64,000 nucleotides of DNA from Microbacterium sp. SYP-A9085 (GTDB lineage Bacteria > Actinomycetota > Actinomycetes > Actinomycetales > Microbacteriaceae): NCBI RefSeq assembly GCF_009649635.1, contig NZ_WJII01000002.1:1-64000 (forward strand), read 5' to 3'. Position numbers and translations under genes: made by a program. Positions 18,713 through 28,121 of this stretch are shown here, one piece after another. The notes beneath the pieces were generated by a model. It was not told the DNA's origin and did no database searches. It saw nothing but the letters and a program-made list of their open reading frames with translations. Numbering within the stretch: the stretch's first letter is position 1; every line of letters begins with the position of its first letter.

Positions 18713-19837
18713 TCACCAGGTGCGGGATGCCGCGAACCCGGCCAGCGCGTCGCCGAGCAGCCGCATGGTGTCCTCGCCGGTGCCCGCGTGCGCGGCCAGG
18801 CGGATCTGCCCGGATCGGGCCGTGAAGGTGAGCCCGCCGTTGACGAGCGCGGCGGCAAGCGCCGCGGCATCCCGGGCGTCCGGGACGAGCGCGACGATCC
18901 CCGCGCGCCGATCCCGCTCACGCGGTGTCAGCAGCGGCACGCCGTAGCGCTCCGCGTAGTAGATGATCTCGTCAGCGCGGTCTGCGACGGCGGCGGCCAC
19001 CGCCGCCACTCCCACGTCGCGCAGCTCGTCCAGGGCCGTCGCGAGCCGTCCCGCGGCGAGGAAGTCGTCGCCGCTCACCGTGAAGGCGCGGGCGGAGGAT
19101 GCCGCGGCCGGCACCGCGTCCAGCGGCAGAGACTCGCCGGCGGTGCCGGCGAACCCCGACAGGACGGGGGTGATCCGCTCCAGCGCCCGCGGGCTGTAAC
19201 GGCCCCACCCGGTGCCACGGCCGGCCCGCAGCCACTTGTAGCCGTTGCCGCAGACGACGTCCGCGGCGGCGTAGTCGGCCTCCACGACGCCGAAGCCCTG
19301 CACGGCGTCCACGATCAGGAGGCGGTCGCCGATGACGTCGCGCAACGCCGTGAGGTCGACGGTGTAGCCGGTGCGGAAGTCGACAAGGCTCACCGCGACC
19401 GCCGACGTCTGGTCGGTGAGCGCGTCGCGCACGGCCTCGGGGGTCACGAACCCGCCGGGCGGGTCGATCCACTGGGCGTACAGCTCGCCCCGCAGTGCGG
19501 CCGCCCGCGTCACCGCGACGGGAAGGCTCGGGAACTCGGCGCGGGACAGGACGATGCCGCCGGACAGCCCGTACACCGCCTGCATGAGGCCGTACGCGGT
19601 CGACGGCTGCAGCGCGATCTCCTCGTCGGGGACGTCGAGCAGCTCGGCGAGCGTCGCACGGGCGTGTCCGGCGCGCCCGGCGACGAGGTCTATTCCGGAC
19701 CGGCGTCCGCTGCCGAGAAGTTCCGCGTCGGCGTGGGCCTCGGAGCGCACCGCCGGGGACAGCGGACCGAAGGCGGCCCAGTCCAGGTAGCCCGGTTCGA
19801 CGTCGAACGAGGCCAGGTACTGCTCCGGATCGGTCAC
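18713..19837 (-). CDS. class V aminotransferase-fold PLP enzyme
   Basis: A 374-residue PLP-dependent protein of the aminotransferase class V / cysteine desulfurase-like fold. The PLP Lys is in [16 protein letters not shown] near residue 207. The Asp that contacts the pyridine nitrogen is in [11 protein letters not shown]. No SufS-type active-site cysteine loop is evident, so an aminotransferase or lyase role is more likely than a desulfurase. The GTG start has CAGAAT (minus strand, 19844-19849) 6 nt upstream, a leaderless layout. Confidence 0.8.
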   Translation of the reverse strand: MTDPEQYLASFDVEPGYLDWAAFGPLSPAVRSEAHADAELLGSGRRSGIDLVAGRAGHARATLAELLDVPDEEIALQPSTAYGLMQAVYGLSGGIVLSRAEFPSLPVAVTRAAALRGELYAQWIDPPGGFVTPEAVRDALTDQTSAVAVSLVDFRTGYTVDLTALRDVIGDRLLIVDAVQGFGVVEADYAAADVVCGNGYKWLRAGRGTGWGRYSPRALERITPVLSGFAGTAGESLPLDAVPAAASSARAFTVSGDDFLAAGRLATALDELRDVGVAAVAAAVADRADEIIYYAERYGVPLLTPRERDRRAGIVALVPDARDAAALAAALVNGGLTFTARSGQIRLAAHAGTGEDTMRLLGDALAGFAASRTW

Positions 19838-19879
19838 CGTGACATTCTGGCACGCCCGGTGACCGGGGGACCTGCGGCG

Positions 19880-20665
19880 TCAGCCCCCGTACCGCCGGTC
19901 CCGGCCTGCGTAGTCGCGGATGGCGCGCAGGAAATCGACCTCGCGCAGGTCCGGCCCGAGCGCCTCCACGAAGTAGAACTCGCTGTGCGCGGACTGCCAC
20001 AGCAGGAAGTCGCTCAGCCGCTGCTCCCCCGATGTGCGGATCACGAGGTCGGGGTCGGGCTGACCACCCGTGTACAGGTGCTCCGCAATCTGCTCGGGGG
20101 TGAGGCTCGCGGCCAGCTCCTCGAGCGTGCCGCCGCGCTCATCGTGCTGCTGGATGATGCTGCGCACCGCGTCGACGATCTCGCCGCGCCCGCCGTAGCC
20201 CACGGCCAGGTTGACATGCAGTCCGGTGTTGCCGAGAGTGCGCTCCTGGACGTCGGCCAGCACGTGCGACAGCTCCGGCGGCAGTCCCTCGCTGCGGCCG
20301 ACGTGCTGCACACGCCAGTCACGCACGTGCGAGAGGCTGTCGGCGAGCTCGGCGATGATCTCGATGAGGGCGTCCAGCTCCTGCGTGGGGCGCCGGCGCA
20401 GATTGTCCAGCGAGAGCAGGTACAGCGACACGACGCTCACGCCGACGCTGTCGCACCATTCCAGGAACTCGCGCATCTTCGCCGCGCCCGCCCGGTGGCC
20501 CTCGGCCGCGGTGGCGTACCCCAGCTGCCGCGCCCACCGGCGGTTGCCGTCGATCATCATGGCGACGTGGCGCGGCACCGACTCGGGCGCTATCTGCCGG
20601 CGGAGTCTGCCGATGTACAGCCGATAGAGGGGCCCCTGCCCCTGGGTCGACCGCGCGGACGTCAC
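19880..20665 (-). CDS. uppS: isoprenyl (undecaprenyl) diphosphate synthase
   Basis: A 261-residue cis-prenyltransferase making the polyprenyl carrier lipid for wall synthesis from IPP. The catalytic Asp39 is in MMIDGNRRWAR. Downstream motifs include YLLSLDNLRR, LAVGYGGRGEIVDAV and the C-terminal PDLVIRTSGEQRLSDFLLWQ. The GTG start is preceded by TAGCGT (minus strand, 20672-20677) with a 6-nt gap, so it is probably leaderless. It diverges from the hemolysin III gene across 77 bp. Confidence 0.93.
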   Translation of the reverse strand: MTSARSTQGQGPLYRLYIGRLRRQIAPESVPRHVAMMIDGNRRWARQLGYATAAEGHRAGAAKMREFLEWCDSVGVSVVSLYLLSLDNLRRRPTQELDALIEIIAELADSLSHVRDWRVQHVGRSEGLPPELSHVLADVQERTLGNTGLHVNLAVGYGGRGEIVDAVRSIIQQHDERGGTLEELAASLTPEQIAEHLYTGGQPDPDLVIRTSGEQRLSDFLLWQSAHSEFYFVEALGPDLREVDFLRAIRDYAGRDRRYGG

Positions 20666-20729
20666 GTTCTCACGCTACCCCGCCGAGGAGTCCTGACCCT
20701 ATGTACGCGCCCCGGAATGCCGGCGGGCC

Positions 20730-20735
20730 TAGGCT
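20730..20735 (+). promoter_or_regulatory. TAGGCT -10 element, leaderless promoter
   Basis: TAGGCT ends 7 nt before the GTG at 20743. With TAGCGT on the opposite strand (20672-20677) serving uppS, this short intergenic region holds a divergent pair of leaderless promoters. Confidence 0.5.
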
Positions 20736-20742
20736 CGATGCT

Positions 20743-21492
20743 GTGAGCCCCCGCGATCCCGCCCACCCCTCCCGCCCGGAACCCGACGCGGGCTCCGAGA
20801 TGCCGCGGCTCCCGCTGCTGGACGCCGCCGCGCGGGACGCGACCGTGGAGATACGGCCATCGTGGCGCGGCTGGATTCACGCCGGGACGTTCCCGGTCGC
20901 CCTTGCGGCCGGCATCGTGCTGATAGTGCTCGCGCACGGGACGCCCGCGAAATGGGCGGCCGCCGTGTTCATGGCGACATCCCTGCTGCTGTTCGGCAAC
21001 TCCGCCCTGTACCACCGGTTCCAGTGGAAGCCGCGCACGAAAGCCGTCCTGAAGCGCATCGACCACGCGAACATCCTGCTGCTGATAGCAGGCACGTACA
21101 CCCCGCTGTCGGTGCTGGCCCTGCCGACGTCGCAGACGGTGCTGCTGTTGTCGATCGTGTGGACCGGCGCCATCCTCGGCATCCTGTTCCGGGTGTTCTG
21201 GATCAACGCGCCGCGCTGGCTGTACGTGGCGCTGTACGTGGCGCTGGGCTGGGCCGCGGTGATGTACATAGTGCCGCTGTTCCAGGCGAACGCCGCGATG
21301 ATGGTGCTCGTGTTGATCGGCGGCGTGCTGTACACGCTCGGGGCCGTCGTCTACGCGGTCAAGCGCCCGAATCCGTGGCCGCGGCGCTTCGGCTTCCACG
21401 AGATCTTCCACGTGTGCACGGTCCTCGCCTTCCTGTGCCACTGGACCGCGTCGCTGCTGATCTCGCTCGCCCCGGCGTACCACGCCGGCTGA
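20743..21492 (+). CDS. hemolysin III (YqfA/PAQR) family membrane protein
   Basis: A 249-residue protein with seven hydrophobic helices and the family's conserved histidine and acidic positions: SALYHRF in helix 2, a KRIDHANI segment, and GFHEIFHVCTV near the C-terminus. These metal-binding motifs are shared with PAQR receptors and place the protein in COG1272. Despite the family name, a haemolytic role is not established. The GTG at 20743 is preferred over an ATG at 20701 because TAGGCT lies 7 nt before it. Confidence 0.88.
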   Translation: MSPRDPAHPSRPEPDAGSEMPRLPLLDAAARDATVEIRPSWRGWIHAGTFPVALAAGIVLIVLAHGTPAKWAAAVFMATSLLLFGNSALYHRFQWKPRTKAVLKRIDHANILLLIAGTYTPLSVLALPTSQTVLLLSIVWTGAILGILFRVFWINAPRWLYVALYVALGWAAVMYIVPLFQANAAMMVLVLIGGVLYTLGAVVYAVKRPNPWPRRFGFHEIFHVCTVLAFLCHWTASLLISLAPAYHAG

Positions 21493-21496
21493 TCGA

Positions 21497-21760
21497 TCAG
21501 CCCCGCGGGTGGTCGTCGCCGGCGGCGTCCTCCGCCGCCTGCGCATCGAGGTCCTCGCGCACCTGGGCACGGTACCGGCCGCGGCGGATGCGCCGCATCA
21601 TGTCCCACAGCAGGAGGACGACGGCCAGCGCGATCAGCGCGACGGCGACGAAGCCCCAGGGGCCGGGCGTGACCAACTCGGCCGCGGGCCCGGTGGGGCT
21701 CGGACTCGGCGTCGATGTCACGTCGGCGAGGACCGCGGCCGCGGCGATCGCAAGGTGCAT
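21497..21760 (-). CDS. small single-pass membrane protein
   Basis: An 87-residue protein with a weak N-terminal hydrophobic segment, a Pro/Ser/Thr linker, one strong transmembrane helix (PWGFVAVALIALAVVLLLWDMM) and a charged cytoplasmic tail. GAGGGA precedes the ATG. It converges on the hemolysin III gene with 4 bp between the stops. Function is unknown; similar short genes accompany hemolysin III genes in related genomes, as far as I recall. Confidence 0.65.
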   Translation of the reverse strand: MHLAIAAAAVLADVTSTPSPSPTGPAAELVTPGPWGFVAVALIALAVVLLLWDMMRRIRRGRYRAQVREDLDAQAAEDAAGDDHPRG

Positions 21761-21837
21761 TTTCCCTCATTCCACGAAGAGCGCATAACCTGGAGTCCAG
21801 CCTATTCCCCCGCCCACCCTGTCCCGATGAAGGCGCG

Positions 21838-22233
21838 ATGACCACCCAGCAGATGCTCGACGAGCGCTACGGGCGCACCCGGTCGCTGCGCAGCCGCGTG
21901 ACCGCGGGCGTCGCCATCGGCGCGGTCGCCGCCGGGGCCGTGGGGTTCATGGTGTGGTCCTCGTTCGCGTCGTCCGCGGACGCGGTGGATGCCGTGGCCA
22001 CCGGCTACCAGGTGGTCGACGCCCGCACCGTCCGCCTGGACTTCCAGCTGACCGCGCCGGTGGGCTCGGCGATCGTCTGCGTCCTGGAGGCCGACGACAC
22101 CGATCACGGCGTCGTGGGCTGGAAGGTGGTCTCCCTGCCCGCATCCACGTCTCACACCCACGCGTATGCGGAGACGATCCCGACGGTGGGCGAGGCCACC
22201 ACGGGTTTGGTGAACACCTGCTGGGTGTCATAG
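21838..22233 (+). CDS. DUF4307 membrane protein
   Basis: A 131-residue protein starting MTTQQMLDERYGR, the usual beginning of DUF4307 proteins. A single transmembrane helix (about residues 23-45) is followed by an extracytoplasmic beta-rich domain containing VCVLEADDTDHGVVGWKVV. Function is unknown. It lies directly upstream of greA, the usual actinobacterial arrangement, and is separated from it by a hairpin at 22251-22278. Confidence 0.85.
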   Translation: MTTQQMLDERYGRTRSLRSRVTAGVAIGAVAAGAVGFMVWSSFASSADAVDAVATGYQVVDARTVRLDFQLTAPVGSAIVCVLEADDTDHGVVGWKVVSLPASTSHTHAYAETIPTVGEATTGLVNTCWVS

Positions 22234-22250
22234 GCTGACCGCCGGAGTAC

Positions 22251-22278
22251 AGACGCCCTGGCCGGTGCCGGGGCGTCT
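22251..22278 (+). terminator. hairpin between DUF4307 gene and greA
   Basis: AGACGCCC (22251-22258) pairs with GGGCGTCT (22271-22278) over a 12-nt loop; a T-containing stretch follows. Probably ends DUF4307 transcription before greA starts. Confidence 0.5.
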
Positions 22279-22308
22279 TGCCTTACCTGCTACACGAAGG
22301 GGGATGAC

Positions 22309-22794
22309 GTGTCTGGAGAGGTGACCTTCCTCACCCAGGAGGCCTACGACCGTCTCACTGCCGAGCTCGAGCTGCTCTCGACCACGGGTCGGGAGGAGAT
22401 CGCGAAGCGCATCGAGGCGGCACGCGAAGAGGGCGATCTGAAGGAGAACGGCGGCTATCACGCCGCGAAGGACGAGCAGGGCAAGCAGGAGGCGCGCATC
22501 CGCACGCTGCAATCGCTGCTGAAGAGCGCCGTGGTCGGCGAGGCTCCCGAGAGCAACGGCATCGTGGAGCCCGGCACTGTCGTCACGGCCGTCGTCGCCG
22601 GCGGCCAGGAGGTGTTCCTCCTGGGCAGCCGCGAGATTGCCGCCGACAGCGAGCTCGACGTGTACAGCGAGGCGTCACCACTGGGGTCGGCGATCCTCGG
22701 CCTGAAGGAGGGCGCGACGACGTCCTACACGGCGCCGAACGGCCGCCAGATCGACGTCGAGGTCGTCAAGGTCGAGACGTACGCGGGCCAGTAG
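22309..22794 (+). CDS. greA: transcription elongation factor GreA
   Basis: A 161-residue GreA. The N-terminal coiled coil inserts in the RNA polymerase secondary channel; the tip acidic residues lie in REEGDLKENGGYHAAKD. The C-terminal FKBP-like domain ends with SYTAPNGRQIDVEVVKVE. It rescues backtracked polymerase by stimulating transcript cleavage. GTG start with GAAGGGGG 8-10 nt upstream. Length is standard. Confidence 0.95.
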   Translation: MSGEVTFLTQEAYDRLTAELELLSTTGREEIAKRIEAAREEGDLKENGGYHAAKDEQGKQEARIRTLQSLLKSAVVGEAPESNGIVEPGTVVTAVVAGGQEVFLLGSREIAADSELDVYSEASPLGSAILGLKEGATTSYTAPNGRQIDVEVVKVETYAGQ

Positions 22795-22796
22795 CC

Positions 22797-24023
22797 TCAG
22801 TCCTCGACGACCTCCGGGTCGAAACCGGCGTCGTGCAGCGTCTGCATCACGAGGGCGCGGTGCTCGGCGCCGCGCGTTTCCACGCTCAGCTGCAGGATCA
22901 CCTCGCTGATCTGCAGTCCCTGCCCGTGCCGGGTGTGCAGCACCTCGATCACGTTCGCGCCGGCCTGCGCGAGCAGCTCGGAGACCTGCGCAAGCTGACC
23001 CGGGCGGTCCGGCAGCGGTATCCGCAGCGTCATGTACCGGTCGGATGCCGCCAGCCCGTGCGCGACGACGCGCTGCAGCAGCAGCGGGTCGATGTTGCCG
23101 CCGGACAGGACCGTCGCGGTCGTGCCGTGCGCCGTCACCTTGCCCGCGAGGATGGCGGCCACGCCCACCGCGCCGGCCGGCTCGACGACCTGCTTCGCGC
23201 GCTCCAGCAGCGTCAGCAGTGCACGCGCGATGTCGTCCTCGGTGACGGTGACCACCTCGTCGACGAGGTCGCGGATGATCTCGAACGGGATGTCGCCGGG
23301 CCGGGCCACCGCGATGCCGTCGGCGATCGTGGGCGTCGTCGGGATCTCGAGGGGATGCCCGGCGGCCAGGGATGGCGGGTACGCGGCGGAGTTGGCGGCC
23401 TGCACGCCGATCACCCGCACCGTGCGTCCCGCGGCCGCGGCGCGTGCCTTCACGGCCGCGGCGACGCCGGCGATGAGTCCTCCCCCGCCGATGCCGACGA
23501 TGACGGTGTCCAGGTCCGGGATGGCGTCCCACAGCTCGAGGCCGAGGGTCCCCTGCCCGACGATGACGTCCCGGTGGTCAAACGGAGGGATCAGCACCGC
23601 CCCGGTGCGCTGCGCGAACTCGGCGGCCAGCCGCAGCGGCGTCTCGACGGTGGCCCCTTCCAGCACGACGTCCGCGCCATAGCCGCGGGTGGCCAGGAGC
23701 TTCGGGACCGGTACACCCAGCGGCATGAAGATCGTCGCGGGGATGCCCAGCTGCTGCGCCGCGAGCGCGACGCCCTGCGCGTGGTTGCCGGCGGACGCCG
23801 CCACCACGCCGCGGGCGCGCTCGGCCGCGGTGAGCCGGGACAGCCGGTATGTGGCGCCGCGGATCTTGAACGACCCGGTGCGCTGCAGGTTCTCCAGCTT
23901 CAGGTGCACGGGCACGCCGAGCAGCTCCGACAGGTACAGCGACTGGTCGATCGGCGTGCGGGTGATGACCCCGGCAAGGGTCGCGGCGGCATCGTCGAAA
24001 TCGGCGAGGGTGGGAGTGCTCAT
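22797..24023 (-). CDS. ilvA: threonine ammonia-lyase (threonine dehydratase) with ACT domain
   Basis: A 408-residue PLP enzyme converting L-threonine to 2-oxobutanoate. The PLP Lys is in GSFKIRGATYR near residue 53. The SAGNHAQG loop and the glycine-rich phosphate site IVGIGGGGLIAG are intact. A single C-terminal ACT domain (DRPGQLAQVSELLAQAG) classes it with the shorter TdcB/IlvA forms, so whether it is biosynthetic or catabolic is open. Its ATG overlaps the stop of the upstream permease gene by 4 bp. Confidence 0.9.
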   Translation of the reverse strand: MSTPTLADFDDAAATLAGVITRTPIDQSLYLSELLGVPVHLKLENLQRTGSFKIRGATYRLSRLTAAERARGVVAASAGNHAQGVALAAQQLGIPATIFMPLGVPVPKLLATRGYGADVVLEGATVETPLRLAAEFAQRTGAVLIPPFDHRDVIVGQGTLGLELWDAIPDLDTVIVGIGGGGLIAGVAAAVKARAAAAGRTVRVIGVQAANSAAYPPSLAAGHPLEIPTTPTIADGIAVARPGDIPFEIIRDLVDEVVTVTEDDIARALLTLLERAKQVVEPAGAVGVAAILAGKVTAHGTTATVLSGGNIDPLLLQRVVAHGLAASDRYMTLRIPLPDRPGQLAQVSELLAQAGANVIEVLHTRHGQGLQISEVILQLSVETRGAEHRALVMQTLHDAGFDPEVVED

Positions 24024-25207
24024 GCACCGCCCTTCCTGGTGCGGGGCACCGTATTCCAGATCAGGTCGTCGGGGGCGAACGTCGCCGGGTGCTCCCAGCC
24101 GCGCCGGCTCAGATACACCGCGACCACGTTCACGAACGCCGCGAGCGGCACCGCGAACAGGGCGCCGGGGATGCCGGCGATCAGCGCGCCGCCGGCGACC
24201 ACGAGCACGACGCCCAGCGGGTGCACCTTGACGGCGGATCCCATCAGCAGCGGCTGCAGAACGTGCCCTTCCAGCTGCTGCACGCCCAGGACGACCACCA
24301 GCATCCACAGCGCTATCCACCAGCCGTTGTACGCGAGCGCGAGGAACACGGCGACGGCGCCGGTGAGCACAGCGCCCACGATCGGGATGAAGGAGCCGAG
24401 GAAGACCAGCACGCCGACGGGGACCGCCAGCGGCACACCGAGCAGGAACGCCCCGACGCCGATCCCGATCGCGTCGATCGTGGCCACCAGCAGCTGCGTG
24501 CGGGCGTAGTTGACCACGGTGCGCCATCCGGCGCGGCCGGCGCCGTCGACCGCGGCCCGCGCCTGCAGCGGGAACAGCCGCACCGTCCACCGCCAGATCC
24601 CGGCGCCGTCGGCCAGGAGCGTCAGCAGGATGAACACGGCCAGCAGGAACCCGGTGGCGATGTGCCCGACGGTGCTGCCCAGGGCCAGCGCCCCCGACCA
24701 CAGCAGCTGCGCCTGCTCCTGCACCACGCCGACCGCCTGCTGCAGGAACGCGTCGATCTGCGCCGCGGTCAGGTGCAGCGGCCCGGCGATGAGGTACTCG
24801 CGCAGCTGCTGCACGCCCTGTACGGTCTTGTCCCGCACCGACGTCCACTGCAGGCCTATCTGCCACACGGCCAGCCACAGCAGCCCCGTGACGATGGCGA
24901 GCGTGCCGACGACCGAGACGATGATGGCGAGCCACCGCGGCACGCGACGGGCGAGCATCCAGGAGAACGCGGGCCACAGCAGCGCCGCGACGAGGACGGC
25001 GATCAGCAGCGGGATGACGAGCAGCTTCAGCTGGATGATGAGCCAGACGGCCAGGCCCACCGCCCCGGCCACGACCACAAGCCGCCATGAATAGGCGGTC
25101 GCGACGCGCAGCCCGCGCGGGATCGTCGTGCCGATCTCGGTGTCGACGGTGCGCTGGCGGAACGCGTCACGCAGCGACGCGCGAGGCTTGCCGTCGGTCT
25201 GTGCCAC
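24020..25207 (-). CDS. AI-2E (PerM) family permease
   Basis: A 395-residue membrane protein of the PerM/AI-2E family with about eight hydrophobic segments and the conserved LGSFIPIVGAVLTG and VQQLEGHVLQPLLMG motifs near the C-terminus. Family members include the AI-2 exporter TqsA and sodium/proton antiporters, so the substrate is open. The GTG start has TAGACT (minus strand, 25214-25219) 6 nt upstream, a leaderless layout. It is translationally coupled to ilvA by a 4-bp overlap. Confidence 0.88.
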   Translation of the reverse strand: MAQTDGKPRASLRDAFRQRTVDTEIGTTIPRGLRVATAYSWRLVVVAGAVGLAVWLIIQLKLLVIPLLIAVLVAALLWPAFSWMLARRVPRWLAIIVSVVGTLAIVTGLLWLAVWQIGLQWTSVRDKTVQGVQQLREYLIAGPLHLTAAQIDAFLQQAVGVVQEQAQLLWSGALALGSTVGHIATGFLLAVFILLTLLADGAGIWRWTVRLFPLQARAAVDGAGRAGWRTVVNYARTQLLVATIDAIGIGVGAFLLGVPLAVPVGVLVFLGSFIPIVGAVLTGAVAVFLALAYNGWWIALWMLVVVLGVQQLEGHVLQPLLMGSAVKVHPLGVVLVVAGGALIAGIPGALFAVPLAAFVNVVAVYLSRRGWEHPATFAPDDLIWNTVPRTRKGGA

Positions 25208-25251
25208 CCGGCCAGTCTATGGCCGCCGCCTGCGGCACACCGGCGGGATGA

Positions 25252-26148
25252 CTAGAAGGAGCCGCCGATGCGGTGCAGCCGCTCGATCCGGTCCGGGATC
25301 GGCGGGTGTGTGGAGAAAAGGCGCGCCAGGGCGTTCGGCCGGAGCGGGTCGGCGATCCACAGGTGCGCCATCGACGTGTTGGCCTTGCGCAGCGGACGGC
25401 CCTGCTCCTGCAGCTTGGCCAGCGCCGACGCAAGCCCGTCCGGGTCCCGGGTCGTCAGCGCGCTCGTCGCGTCGGCGAGGTACTCCCGCTGGCGGGAGAT
25501 GGCCGCCTGCACGATGCCGGCCAGCAGCGGCGCGATGATGGCGGCGACGATCCCGAACACCAGGAACAGGAGCTGCGCCTGCCCGCCGCCGCTGTTGTTG
25601 GAGCGGCGCCCGCCGCCGAAGAACGTCATCCGCAGCATGATGTCGGCGACGAGCCCGACCGCGACGACGAGCCCGAACACTATCATCGCGACGCGGATGT
25701 CGTAATTGCGGATGTGCCCGAGCTCGTGCGCGAGGACGCCTTCCAGCTCCCGGTCGGTCATCGTTTCGAACAGTCCGGTCGTGACGGTGATGGCGGCGTG
25801 GTCGGGGTCGCGTCCGGTCGCGAAGGCGTTGGGTGCGGCGTCCTCGACGACGAAGAGCTTCGGCATCGGTGTGCCGGTGGCTATGCACAGGTTCTCCACG
25901 AGCCGGTGATAGCGGGGGGCGGTCTGGTTCGTCACCTCGAAAGCGCCGGACAGGGCCAGCGCCTCGCGGTCCGCGCAGAAGTACTGCACGGCGGCGTAGC
26001 CGCCGGCGCCGATCAGGATGAACGCGGTGATCCACCAGTTGCCGGACGCCAGCCATCCTGCCAGCGCCCCCAGGGCGCCCAGCAGCAGCATGAATCCGAT
26101 CAGGATGAACCAGGTGTTGCGCTTATTGCGCGCGATGGCCGAATACAA
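25252..26148 (-). CDS. htpX: M48-family membrane zinc metalloprotease (HtpX)
   Basis: A 298-residue HtpX-like protease. Two N-terminal transmembrane helices (about 12-33 and 38-57) precede the catalytic HELGH at residues 141-145, whose histidines bind zinc. Further hydrophobic helices follow, then a REYLADATSA segment providing the third ligand (Glu). It degrades damaged membrane proteins. It sits 10 bp downstream of lemA on the same strand, a conserved pairing. Confidence 0.92.
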   Translation of the reverse strand: MYSAIARNKRNTWFILIGFMLLLGALGALAGWLASGNWWITAFILIGAGGYAAVQYFCADREALALSGAFEVTNQTAPRYHRLVENLCIATGTPMPKLFVVEDAAPNAFATGRDPDHAAITVTTGLFETMTDRELEGVLAHELGHIRNYDIRVAMIVFGLVVAVGLVADIMLRMTFFGGGRRSNNSGGGQAQLLFLVFGIVAAIIAPLLAGIVQAAISRQREYLADATSALTTRDPDGLASALAKLQEQGRPLRKANTSMAHLWIADPLRPNALARLFSTHPPIPDRIERLHRIGGSF

Positions 26149-26158
26149 CGCTCACGCA

Positions 26159-26725
26159 TCAAAACTGCACGCGCGGCGGCTCGGCGATCGCCGCGCCGTC
26201 GACGACCTCGAAGAACTCCCGCTCGTGGAAGCCGAGGTTGCGCGCGAAAAGGTTGTTCGGGAACACCTTGATCTTCGTGTTCAGCTCGCGCACGCCGCCG
26301 TTGTAGAACCGACGCGAGGCCTGGATCTTGTCCTCGGTGTCGACGATGTTCTGCTGCAGCTGCAGGAAGTTCTGGCTGGCCTGCAACTGCGGGTACGCCT
26401 CGGCGACGGCGAACAGCGACTTCAGCGCCTGCTGCATGTGCCCCTCGGCGACACCGGCCGCGGCGGGGCCTCCGGCGCTCAGCGTCTCGGCGCGGGCCTG
26501 CGTGACGTTCTCGAAGACGGCCTTCTCATGCGCGGCGTAGCCCTTCACTGCCTCGATGAGATTCGGCAGCAGGTCGGCGCGGCGCTTGAGCTGCACGGTG
26601 ATATCGCTCCACGCCTCGTCCACGCGCACGTTCAGCTGCACAAGGGAGTTGTACGTGGCCCACAGGTAGATCCCCACAATGAGGACCAGCGCGACCACGA
26701 CAAGTACCGGGATCAACCATTCCAT
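26159..26725 (-). CDS. LemA family protein
   Basis: A 188-residue LemA protein: one N-terminal membrane helix (residues about 3-23) then a long helical domain starting YNSLVQLNVRVDEAWSDI with the RRADLLPNLIEAVKGYA signature. Role unknown; LemA genes commonly precede htpX as here. A minus-strand TAGGAT (26754-26759) and a short leader are visible upstream. Confidence 0.9.
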   Translation of the reverse strand: MEWLIPVLVVVALVLIVGIYLWATYNSLVQLNVRVDEAWSDITVQLKRRADLLPNLIEAVKGYAAHEKAVFENVTQARAETLSAGGPAAAGVAEGHMQQALKSLFAVAEAYPQLQASQNFLQLQQNIVDTEDKIQASRRFYNGGVRELNTKIKVFPNNLFARNLGFHEREFFEVVDGAAIAEPPRVQF

Positions 26726-26807
26726 TGCGCGTGACTCCGTTCGATGATGAAACCATCCTAACCAGCGGGTCCGACGCCGCCGGGGATCAGGCCCGTACTC
26801 TCAGGCG

Positions 26808-28121
26808 TTACCCACCGAGCACGCGGGCCAGGTACGCGTTCTGGAACCGGCGGTCCGGATCGAGGCGGTCGCGCAGCGCCGTGAAGTCGTCGAACCGGGG
26901 GTATCGCGGGCGCAGCGCGTCCGCGTCCAGGGTGTGCATCTTGCCCCAGTGCGGGCGTCCGCCCTCCTGGGTCATGATCTGCTCGACGGCCTCGAAGTAC
27001 TCGGTCGGGTTCTCCCGCCAGTACCGGTGCACGGCGATGTATCCGGTGGCTCGGCCGTGCGCCGTGGACAGCCACAGATCGTCGGCGGCGGCGAAGCGGA
27101 TCTCGACGGGGAATGACAGCCGCCATCCGCGCTCGTCGATGAGCGCGCGCAGCGCGTCGAAAGCGCGGCGCAGATTCTCGGCGGGCAGTGCATACTCCAT
27201 CTCGCGGAACCGGACGTCGCGGTTCTGCGTGAACACACGGTCGGAGCGGTCCGTGTACTCGCGGTTGCCGGTGAGGGTCACCGCGAGCCGGGAGAAGGAG
27301 GGGACGACGACCGGGAGCACGGTGCCGATGCCGCACACGGCGCGGTAGACGCCGTTGGAGAGGAGCTCCTCGTCGATCCACCGGCCCATTGCGGGCAGGG
27401 GATGCCGCGGCGCGTCTGGGGGCAGGCGCGTGTTCGTCTTGGTGAGGGCGACGTCCGTGTGCGGGAACCAGTAGAACTCGAAGTGGTCGGCCTCGGCCGC
27501 GGACCGCTCGAGCCCCTCCAGCGTCTCCGCCAGAGGGACCGGCTGGTCGACGGCGTGCAGGACGAACGCGGGCACGCACTGCAGCGTGACCTCCACGATC
27601 ACGCCCAGGGCGCCCAGGCTCAGCGCGACGGCGGGCAGCAGCGCGCTGTCGTGGTCCTCGTCGACGGTGAGCAGCTCACCGTCCGCGGTCACCAGCGTCA
27701 TCCCGACGACCTGGGTGGCGAGGCCCCCGAACCGTGCGCCGGTGCCGTGCGTCCCCGTGGAGATGGCGCCGGAGATCGTCTGCCGGTCGATGTCGCCGAG
27801 GTTCTGCATGGCGAGCTGGTACGGGGCCAGCAGTGCGGGTATGTGGTGCAGTCGCGTTCCGGCGCGCAGCGTCACCCGGCCGCGCTCGCGGTCCACCCCG
27901 ACGACGCCGGTGAGGTCGCTCAGGTCCAGCAGAAGCCCCGGTGCCACGGCGATCCCCGAGAAGCTGTGCCCGGCACCGACGGCCTTGACCGCGAGCCCTT
28001 TGCGCGCCGCGGCCTGGACGGCGCGCCGCACCGCGTCGGTGCTGGTCGGGTATTCGACCGCCTGCGGCCGCACCCGCGCCGATCGTCCCCAGTTGCGCCA
28101 TTCCCCGCCGGGTCGTGTCAC
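26808..28121 (-). CDS. FAD-linked D-arabinono-1,4-lactone oxidase family protein
   Basis: A 437-residue flavoprotein with an N-terminal PCMH-type FAD domain (VKAVGAGHSFSGIA near residue 46; the ISTGTHGTG loop) and a C-terminal ALO domain. Relatives are sugar-lactone or alditol oxidases making ascorbate-like compounds or aldehydes. The usual covalent-FAD His position is occupied by the His of GAGHS. Its ATG overlaps the stop of the upstream PLP-enzyme gene by 4 bp, so they form an operon whose substrate link is unknown. Confidence 0.85.
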   Translation of the reverse strand: MTRPGGEWRNWGRSARVRPQAVEYPTSTDAVRRAVQAAARKGLAVKAVGAGHSFSGIAVAPGLLLDLSDLTGVVGVDRERGRVTLRAGTRLHHIPALLAPYQLAMQNLGDIDRQTISGAISTGTHGTGARFGGLATQVVGMTLVTADGELLTVDEDHDSALLPAVALSLGALGVIVEVTLQCVPAFVLHAVDQPVPLAETLEGLERSAAEADHFEFYWFPHTDVALTKTNTRLPPDAPRHPLPAMGRWIDEELLSNGVYRAVCGIGTVLPVVVPSFSRLAVTLTGNREYTDRSDRVFTQNRDVRFREMEYALPAENLRRAFDALRALIDERGWRLSFPVEIRFAAADDLWLSTAHGRATGYIAVHRYWRENPTEYFEAVEQIMTQEGGRPHWGKMHTLDADALRPRYPRFDDFTALRDRLDPDRRFQNAYLARVLGG